Assembly: GCF_000769405.2 (NCBI RefSeq) | Contig: NZ_CP053440.1 | Span: 496,001 to 560,000 of the forward strand | Direction of reading: 5' to 3' | Source: Rhizobium brockwellii | Lineage (GTDB): Bacteria; Pseudomonadota; Alphaproteobacteria; Rhizobiales; Rhizobiaceae | DNA length: 64,000 bases | In this document: piece after piece, positions 57,755 through 64,000 of the stretch | Layout: every line of letters begins with the position of its first letter | Position numbering within the stretch: the stretch's first letter is position 1 | Notes under the pieces: generated by a model | What the model saw: only the letters and a program-made list of their open reading frames with translations | Told to the model about the DNA's origin: nothing | Database searches by the model: none | Made by a program: the position numbers and the translations under genes

Positions 57755-60700
57755 ACCACCGCGAAGCACCCAAGTCCGCCTACATGGCAGCCGCGAGCAC
57801 GCTTCTCATTGTCAATGACGCGTCGATGGGCGACGCCGCCGAGCTTTATATCGCCGTAGGGGCCGATAGCCGGGTGACAGCGTTCAACGGCCACGTCGAT
57901 CTCGGGACAGGCATCCGCACCTCGCTGGCGCAAATCGTCGCCGAAGAGCTCAGCGTGCCGTTCGAACAGGTGGACATGGTGCTCGGCACGACGACCGCCG
58001 CGCCCAATCAGGGCGCGACCATTGCCAGCGAAACCATCCAGATCACCGCGATACCGCTGCGCCAGGCCGCCGCCACCGCCCGCCACCATCTGCTCGTCAA
58101 GGCCGCCGAGAAGGTCGGCCTGCCGATTGAGCGGCTGCGGCTGGAGGACGGCATCATCCGTGCCGACGGCGGCGAGAACTGGCAGCTGAACTTCGGCGAT
58201 GTTGTCGTCGGCAGCCATGTCAGGCTGTCGATCGACAGCAATGCGGCGCTGAAGCCGGCGTCGGACTATAAACTGGTTGGCTCGTCGCGCCCGCGCGTCG
58301 ATATTCCCGAGAAGGCAACCGGGCGCTGGACCTATGTCCACGATGTGCGCGTGCCTGGAATGCTGCATGGCCGCGTTATTCGCCCGCCATATGCCGGATT
58401 CGATCACGGTGAGCATGTCGGAAACAGCTTGATCTCGATCGACGAGACCTCGGTCGCGCATATCGACGGGCTGGTCGGCGTCGTTGCCATCGGTGATTTC
58501 GTCGGCGTGGTCGCGACCCGTGAGGAAATCGCCATCGAGGCGTCCGGGAGCCTGAAGGTCGTGTGGCGCGCACCTCCCGAGTGGCCGGATCTGAACATGC
58601 CGGAGGCGGCGCTGCGCGCCAATCCGTCGACGCCACGCAAGCTTGCCGATCGCGGCAATGTCGACATGGCATTGGCCGGCAGCGCCCAGCCGATGAACCG
58701 CACCTATGTCTGGCCTTACCAGATGCACGGTTCGATCGGCCCGTCCTGCGCGGTGGCCGATTACAATGACGCTGGGCTGACCGTCTGGTCGGGAACCCAG
58801 AACCCTTATCCCATGCGCCGCGATCTGGCGCTGCTGCTCGACATGCCGGAAGAGCAGATCAGGGTCGAGCGGCTGGAGGCGGCCGGCTGTTACGGCCGCA
58901 ACTGCGCCGATGACGTAACAGCCGACGCGGCGTTGCTGTCGCGGGCCGTCAAGGCACCCGTCCGGGTCCAGCTGACGCGCGAACAGGAACATGCCTGGGA
59001 GCCGAAGGGCGCCGCCCAGATCATGGATGTGCGCGGCGGTCTCGACCTGGAGGGCGGTCCGTCCGCCTATGATTTTGAAACGCGCTATCCCTCCAATCTG
59101 GCGCCAACCCTTCCCCTGATCCTCACCGGCAAGCTGCCGCCCGTTTCCGACGTCGTGCAGATGGGCGATCGTACCGCCATTCCACCCTATGCCTACGGCA
59201 ACCTGCGCGTAACCGTGCACGACATGCCGCCGATCGCACGCGCCTCCTGGTTCCGTGGCGTGTCGGCGATGCCGAATACATTCGCCCACGAATGCTACGT
59301 CGACGAGCTGGCCGCCGCCGCCGGCGTCGATCCGGTCGAGTACCGGCTTCGCTACCTCCACGACCCACGCGCCGTCGACCTGGTACATGCGCTGGCCGAA
59401 CGGGCGAAGTGGGTGCCGCATACGACGTGGGGCACGCTCGGCGGCGAAGGCGATCTGCTCTACGGCCGTGGATTTGCCTATGCCGTCTACGTCCACGGGC
59501 CGTTTCCGGGCAAGGCCGCCGCCTGGGCGGCATGGGTTGCCGATGTCGCCGTCAACAAGAAGACCGGCGAGATCGCGGTTACCAAGGTGACATGCGCGCA
59601 GGACTCGGGAATGATGATCAATCCCGACGGAGTGCGCCACCAGATCCACGGCAACATCATTCAGTCCACCAGCCGGGTGCTGAAGGAAAAGGTCGAATTT
59701 TCCTCGACCGCGGTGCAGTCGAAGGAATGGGGCGGCTACCCGCTGATTACCTTCCCCGAGGTACCTGATATCGACGTGCTGATGGTGCCGCGCCAGGAAG
59801 AGCCGCCGCTCGGCGTCGGAGAGTCCGCCTCCGTTCCCAGCGCCTCGGCCATCGCCAATGCCGTCTACGATGCCACCGGCATTCGTTTCCGCGAACTGCC
59901 GCTGACGCCGGAACTGGTCCTTGCCGCGCTGAACGGCAAGACGGACGAAACGCCGGCTACCCCGGTCGCGAAAAAGCGGAGGTGGTGGAACGTCGGCCTC
60001 TCGGCGATCGGTGCCGTCGCCGCTCTGTCCGGTATCGTGACCATGGCATCGCCATGGCGCCCGGCGATCGGCACCATCCAGCAGCCGGACGCCAATGTCT
60101 ACAGCGCCGCCACCATCGAGCGCGGCCGGCTGGCGGCGGCGGCCGGCGCCTGCAATGTCTGCCATGTCGGAAACGACGGAACACCCTTTGCCGGTGGCCG
60201 GCGCTTCGACACGCCATTCGGCGCAGTTTATGCCACCAACATCACGCCCGATGTCCAAAGCGGCATCGGCGCCTGGTCCTACCCGGCCTTCGAACGTGCC
60301 ATGCGCGAGGGCATCAGCCGCGACGGCCATCACCTCTATCCCGCGCACCCCTACACCTCGTTCGCCGGCGCCGAGGATGCCGATCTTCAGGCGCTCTACG
60401 CCTACATGATGACGCAGGCGCCGGTCGCCGAAAAGGCGCCTGAGACGAAGCTCAAATTCCCCTACAGCATCCGCGCGATGATGGCGGGCTGGAACGCGCT
60501 GTTCCTGAAGGCGCAGCCGTTCAAATATGTCGAGACCCGCGATGCGCAGTGGAACAGAGGGGCCTATCTCGTCGAGACCCTGGGCCACTGTTCGGCGTGC
60601 CACACCGAGCGCAATGCGCTCGGCGCGGAAAAGAGCGGCAGCGCCCGGCTTTCCGGCGGCTTTGCCGATGGCTGGGAGGCGCCCGCCCTGAATGCGTTCG

Positions 60701-61290
60701 CCAAGGGCCCGGTCGGCTGGACTGCAGACGCCTTCTATGACTACCTGCGCACCGGACATTCGCGCGATCACGGCAGTGCCGCCGGCCCGATGGCGCATGT
60801 CGTCGAGGTCATGCAGCCGCTGCCGGATAGCGATATCCGCGCCATGGCCACATATCTCGCAAGCCTCAACGAGGCCCCGGCCGATAGCAAGGCGCAGAGC
60901 CAGGCCGCCCTTGCCGCGAGTGAAGCGGCAAAGGCTTCCGCCGCGCGGATTTCGCCGAAGGGCGAGCGGCTGTTCAACGGCGCCTGCGCCACGTGCCATT
61001 CTGGAAACACGATCCTGTCGTCGCTGGCGCTCAACAGCAATCTTCATGCGGCGACCCCTGACAATCTCATCCAGGCAATCCTGAACGGTGTCGAGGCGCC
61101 GGCAATCCTCGCGCAGACGACCGGCCGCCAAGCCCCGGAGGTGATGTCGATGCCGGCTTTCCGCCAGACGCTGAACGACGGCCAGATCAAGGATCTCGCC
61201 GATTATCTGAGAGCGCGCTTCGCCCCCGACAAGCTGGCCTGGACGGAAACGACCAAAGCCATGCAACGCGTGACGGCAGCAAGCCACTAG
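57751..61290 (+). CDS. nicB: Nicotinate dehydrogenase, molybdopterin and cytochrome c subunit
   Basis: 1179 residues. Residues 1-730 are the molybdopterin-binding domain of the isoquinoline-oxidoreductase type (LYIAVGADSRVTAFNGHVDL, GTQNPYPMRRDLALLLDM, and the catalytic GVGE motif near 689). A membrane helix follows near 745-765. Three c-haem sites are CNVCH (801-805), CSACH (947-951) and CATCH (1079-1083). It hydroxylates nicotinate at C6 with water and sends electrons through the haems to the respiratory chain. The length and domain order match NicB of Pseudomonas. Co-translated with nicA. Confidence 0.93.
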   Translation: MNHREAPKSAYMAAASTLLIVNDASMGDAAELYIAVGADSRVTAFNGHVDLGTGIRTSLAQIVAEELSVPFEQVDMVLGTTTAAPNQGATIASETIQITAIPLRQAAATARHHLLVKAAEKVGLPIERLRLEDGIIRADGGENWQLNFGDVVVGSHVRLSIDSNAALKPASDYKLVGSSRPRVDIPEKATGRWTYVHDVRVPGMLHGRVIRPPYAGFDHGEHVGNSLISIDETSVAHIDGLVGVVAIGDFVGVVATREEIAIEASGSLKVVWRAPPEWPDLNMPEAALRANPSTPRKLADRGNVDMALAGSAQPMNRTYVWPYQMHGSIGPSCAVADYNDAGLTVWSGTQNPYPMRRDLALLLDMPEEQIRVERLEAAGCYGRNCADDVTADAALLSRAVKAPVRVQLTREQEHAWEPKGAAQIMDVRGGLDLEGGPSAYDFETRYPSNLAPTLPLILTGKLPPVSDVVQMGDRTAIPPYAYGNLRVTVHDMPPIARASWFRGVSAMPNTFAHECYVDELAAAAGVDPVEYRLRYLHDPRAVDLVHALAERAKWVPHTTWGTLGGEGDLLYGRGFAYAVYVHGPFPGKAAAWAAWVADVAVNKKTGEIAVTKVTCAQDSGMMINPDGVRHQIHGNIIQSTSRVLKEKVEFSSTAVQSKEWGGYPLITFPEVPDIDVLMVPRQEEPPLGVGESASVPSASAIANAVYDATGIRFRELPLTPELVLAALNGKTDETPATPVAKKRRWWNVGLSAIGAVAALSGIVTMASPWRPAIGTIQQPDANVYSAATIERGRLAAAAGACNVCHVGNDGTPFAGGRRFDTPFGAVYATNITPDVQSGIGAWSYPAFERAMREGISRDGHHLYPAHPYTSFAGAEDADLQALYAYMMTQAPVAEKAPETKLKFPYSIRAMMAGWNALFLKAQPFKYVETRDAQWNRGAYLVETLGHCSACHTERNALGAEKSGSARLSGGFADGWEAPALNAFAKGPVGWTADAFYDYLRTGHSRDHGSAAGPMAHVVEVMQPLPDSDIRAMATYLASLNEAPADSKAQSQAALAASEAAKASAARISPKGERLFNGACATCHSGNTILSSLALNSNLHAATPDNLIQAILNGVEAPAILAQTTGRQAPEVMSMPAFRQTLNDGQIKDLADYLRARFAPDKLAWTETTKAMQRVTAASH

Positions 61291-61301
61291 GGAGAGACGA
61301 G

Positions 61302-63986
61302 TTGGAGCAGATCCGAACCAGGCAGGATATCGGCGGCCGCGACTTGTTCGAGAACCCAACAGCCGCGTTTCGCCCGTCGGCCTACTGGTTCTGGCATTCG
61401 ATCCCGACAGAGGACGTTTGCCACGCGCAGCTCGCCGATTTCAAACAGAAGGGGATCGGCACGATCCTGATTCAGGCCCGTCTCGCAATGTCGCGCGATG
61501 ACTACCTGTCGCCGGCCTATCTGGACGCCTATCGTGTTGCGGCTGGGATTGCCGGCAAGCTGGGCCTGAAGCTCGGAATCTACGACGATTACAACTGGAT
61601 CAGCGGTCACGCCGGCGGCCGAACGGTCGTGGACCGCGACGACCTGCGCGAGCGCCACCTGTTCTGGTCGTCTTCGGGAGAGGCGCGGGGCGAGATCAGC
61701 GGCATCCATCCGCCGTTCACCCGGACGATAGGCCCCGATATCGTCGCGTGGCAGTATGAGGGCAGCATCGTCGAGTGGTGCGAATGGACCGTCGAGGCAG
61801 CGCTGCTGCATCCATCGGTCGGCATCGACAGCCTCGATCAGGTGGTCGATGTCACAGCGCGGACATCCATCATCGAAAGCGACGGAATATCCTGCACCCA
61901 TGCGTTCGACGGTGTACCCGCCGAGGGGCAGATGCTCACGGTGTTCGTCAGCGCCCGGTCGACGACCTCGCGGTTGATCAATTATCACCTGCCAGAGGCA
62001 GCGGAGCGGTTCATCGAGGTCGGGCTCGACCCGCTGGTCGAGGTGCTTGGTGATCTCGTGCCCGATCCCGTCGGCTTCGTATTCTACGACCAGCCGGCGG
62101 CGGGTTTCTACAAGTGGAGCCAGATCTCCGGTGACCTCGGCAACAGCCTGCTCTATGCGCCAACCCTGCCGGACGCCGTGTCGCGCGGCACAGGCGAAAC
62201 CTTCGCCAGGGCCCTGCTGGCGCTGGTGCGTGGCGTCGGGCCTGAAACCCTGCGGCTGCGCGCCCAATTCTACGCCGCCTATTCGGCGCTGATGAACGAG
62301 GCCTTCTCCGGCACGTTGCGCCGATGGGCCGAGGGCAGAGGGATCGTCCTCACAGGGCACGAGATCCTGCCGCATGTCAGTTCCTGGTCGCTGAACGGTG
62401 GTTTTACCAGCATCGACCCCAGGGTGGCGCTTGCCGTGAATTTCTTCGGCATCGATGCCTACCGGCACGAGACGGCCGTTGATTCCAACAATTTCGTGGC
62501 GCAGCTGGCGCCGAAGCTCGGCGACTCCGTTGCCCGTTCGAATGGTCGCAGCCGATGCGTCGTCGAAACTTATGCCAGCGCCGAGCGAACACCCGTGCGT
62601 GCCGCCGGGCAATGGGAACTGACCCTGGAGACGATGCGGGCGCAGGCCATCCGGCTTCACTGCCTCGGGACCCGGCAATTCCTCTGGCACGGCGTCTACC
62701 AGACGGACGGGCGCGACGACGATCCTACGCCGTTTTCCAATCCACGTTTCGATTTCGGGCCGGGCATCAATTTCGAGCCGTGGTGGAGCTACCACGATCT
62801 GTTTGCCGAGGAGACGGCTCGGATTTCCGCCTTCATCGAGGGGGCCACGCCCCGCACGCCGGTTGCGATCCTTTATCCGCTTCAGACCGCCTTCGCGGAG
62901 GGGCCGCGCCACAGCCACGCCACCCATATCGGCGCCTGGTGCGAAGGGCTCTTAGCAGAAGGCTGCGACTTCATGTTCGTCAGCGAGGTCGATTTGGCGG
63001 CCGCTACGATCGAGAACGGCCGCCTGCGCGCGTCCGGCCTTGTTTTCGATGCTGTCGTTCTGCCGTCCGTCACCGTGCTCGAGACGACGAAGACCTTGCA
63101 CATGCTCGCCGTCTTCAAGGCGGCGGGTGGTGCTGTCTGGTCTTCAGGCGAGCGGCTCTCCACCGTCTGCGATGGCGCAGCGGGGCGTGCCGTCGGCACG
63201 TCGATCCATCTCGAAGGAATGCCTGGCAGAGGCGACATCACCGCTCTGTTGCAGTCGCTTCGGTCATCGGGTCCAGATCTTGCCTGTCATTCCACGGGCA
63301 GACCCTGGCAATGGGTGGGGTATGAGGCCGCTGGTTGGTGGCGGGTCGTGCTATTCAACGATGGCGCATCGCACCTCATCAGTGAGATTTCCTTCGGCGA
63401 CGGTTTCGCGTGCGAGGTCTGGTCCGCGACGACGGGAGACGTGGGAAAGGCAACCGTCTTCAGCCACCTGACAGTCGCGCTCGCGCCCCAGGAGGTGCAA
63501 TGCATTCGACTGGGCGAGACGACGCAGAAGACCACCGGGCAAGGCCATCTCGAGCACCAGCCGCTCCTTGCCGCGGCTCGTGCCATATCGCTTGTCGACG
63601 GCTGGAGCTTCGCGCCGGGCCCTGACGCGGGATTCGTGCCGATCTCGGTGGTTGCAGGGTGGGAAACGCAGGGTTTTGCCGGTTTCTCCGGTACCGGCAC
63701 TTATCGGCTGGCGCTCGAAATCGGCGATGAGGCCGAGTGGGTTCTCGAATTGCCCGAGGTCCACACGGTGGTCGCGGCGCTGCTCGATGGCCGGCAGATC
63801 GATCGAAGAGGCTGGCGCCCCTACCGCTTTGCTCTGGGGCGGCTGCTTCCGGGCGTCCATTCGCTGGAACTGCGCGTCGCCAACACGGCCGCAAATCGCT
63901 ACTACATCAACACGCCTTATCTCGGTGACACCGCCGACAAGAGCGGCCTGTCCGCCGCACCGAAACTCATCCAGCTGGCAAACTGA
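61302..63986 (+). CDS. GH106-like glycoside hydrolase (alpha-L-rhamnosidase-type), nicB-coupled
   Basis: 894 residues, no signal peptide. The N-terminus RPSAYWFWHSIPTEDVCHAQ, then FKQKGIGTILIQARLAMSRD and GLKLGIYDDYNWISGHAGGR, resembles the TIM-barrel start of GH106-type alpha-L-rhamnosidases. The middle has TGHEILPHVSSWSLNGGF, and the C-terminus ends in a beta-sandwich (FAGFSGTGTYRLALEIGDEA, GVHSLELRVANTAANRYYIN). It starts with TTG at 61302, 11 bases after the nicB stop, with GGGAGAG upstream, so it is almost certainly co-transcribed with nicAB. Substrate unknown; release of nicotinate from a glycoside is a hypothesis. The exact family needs a profile search. Confidence 0.75.
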   Translation: MEQIRTRQDIGGRDLFENPTAAFRPSAYWFWHSIPTEDVCHAQLADFKQKGIGTILIQARLAMSRDDYLSPAYLDAYRVAAGIAGKLGLKLGIYDDYNWISGHAGGRTVVDRDDLRERHLFWSSSGEARGEISGIHPPFTRTIGPDIVAWQYEGSIVEWCEWTVEAALLHPSVGIDSLDQVVDVTARTSIIESDGISCTHAFDGVPAEGQMLTVFVSARSTTSRLINYHLPEAAERFIEVGLDPLVEVLGDLVPDPVGFVFYDQPAAGFYKWSQISGDLGNSLLYAPTLPDAVSRGTGETFARALLALVRGVGPETLRLRAQFYAAYSALMNEAFSGTLRRWAEGRGIVLTGHEILPHVSSWSLNGGFTSIDPRVALAVNFFGIDAYRHETAVDSNNFVAQLAPKLGDSVARSNGRSRCVVETYASAERTPVRAAGQWELTLETMRAQAIRLHCLGTRQFLWHGVYQTDGRDDDPTPFSNPRFDFGPGINFEPWWSYHDLFAEETARISAFIEGATPRTPVAILYPLQTAFAEGPRHSHATHIGAWCEGLLAEGCDFMFVSEVDLAAATIENGRLRASGLVFDAVVLPSVTVLETTKTLHMLAVFKAAGGAVWSSGERLSTVCDGAAGRAVGTSIHLEGMPGRGDITALLQSLRSSGPDLACHSTGRPWQWVGYEAAGWWRVVLFNDGASHLISEISFGDGFACEVWSATTGDVGKATVFSHLTVALAPQEVQCIRLGETTQKTTGQGHLEHQPLLAAARAISLVDGWSFAPGPDAGFVPISVVAGWETQGFAGFSGTGTYRLALEIGDEAEWVLELPEVHTVVAALLDGRQIDRRGWRPYRFALGRLLPGVHSLELRVANTAANRYYINTPYLGDTADKSGLSAAPKLIQLAN

Positions 63987-64000
63987 CCGGAAGTTACAGA

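Noticed and set aside
57580..61359. A 1259-codon open frame antisense to nicB
   Set aside because: The sense strand has clear NicB domains and haem motifs. The antisense product is Arg/Gly-rich text with no family resemblance, as is usual opposite GC-rich genes.
61287..62927. A 546-codon open frame antisense to the hydrolase gene
   Set aside because: Same reason: a low-complexity mirror of a well-formed gene with no ribosome site or recognisable domain.

Overview
The window looks like part of a rhizobial (Alphaproteobacteria, Rhizobiaceae-type) replicon, probably a megaplasmid, chromid or other accessory region. The clues are high GC, Bug/TctC binding proteins, a DUF982 protein, a host-attachment-family protein, an HWE histidine kinase, a FixJ-like regulator, a ROSE-type leader in front of a small heat-shock gene, and many decayed genes between intact operons. 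No rRNA, tRNA, CRISPR array, intact insertion sequence or replication origin was seen.

Layout. (1) 1-6.3 kb: a catabolic cluster for an unknown sugar acid or carboxylate: a truncated TctC-type gene, divergent IclR regulator, SDR dehydrogenase, SMP-30 lactonase, MmgE/PrpD dehydratase and a TctC binding protein, ending in an SDR pseudogene. (2) 6.5-8.6 kb: a cytochrome P460-like c-type haem protein overlapping a DUF4405 membrane cytochrome b-like gene, convergent with a LysR regulator. (3) 8.7-18.1 kb: mostly accessory and decayed sequence, with remnants of an adenylate cyclase, ligD (two pieces), a glycosyltransferase, a LysR gene and a nucleotidyltransferase, around an intact ClC antiporter and an intact TetR/SDR pair. 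(4) 18.2-26.1 kb: an 1845-residue kinase-like/AAA/GAF/PAS/histidine kinase with a FixJ-type regulator and a lone receiver. (5) 26.6-31.2 kb: a secreted protein, a TacA/TacT-like toxin-antitoxin pair with a striking double operator, and an MFS/ArsB-like transporter pair. (6) 31.8-47.2 kb: a stress and signalling block with CsbD, host-attachment protein, CPA1 antiporter, transglutaminase, AI-2E-family transporter, two single receivers, a 1620-residue double hybrid kinase, Hsp20 behind a ROSE-like element, DUF982 and an HWE kinase. (7) 47.7-52.2 kb: membrane proteins, an MFS carrier and small proteins. (8) 51.7-64 kb: a complete-looking nicotinate (vitamin B3) degradation locus, nicR-X-F-E-D-C facing nicA-nicB, followed by a GH106-like glycoside hydrolase gene 11 bases after nicB.

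How the genes work together. In the nic locus, NicAB hydroxylates nicotinate to 6-hydroxynicotinate and passes electrons to c-type haems. NicC makes 2,5-dihydroxypyridine, NicX opens the ring, NicD deformylates, NicF deamidates to maleate and NicE isomerises it to fumarate. A MarR regulator (NicR-like) sits at the end. The divergent nicC-nicA region carries two inverted copies of a perfect palindrome lying exactly in the two predicted promoters. It also carries an unannotated 41-codon leader reading frame whose stop overlaps the nicA start. The appended hydrolase suggests that this strain may draw nicotinate from a glycosylated plant precursor; that is a hypothesis only.
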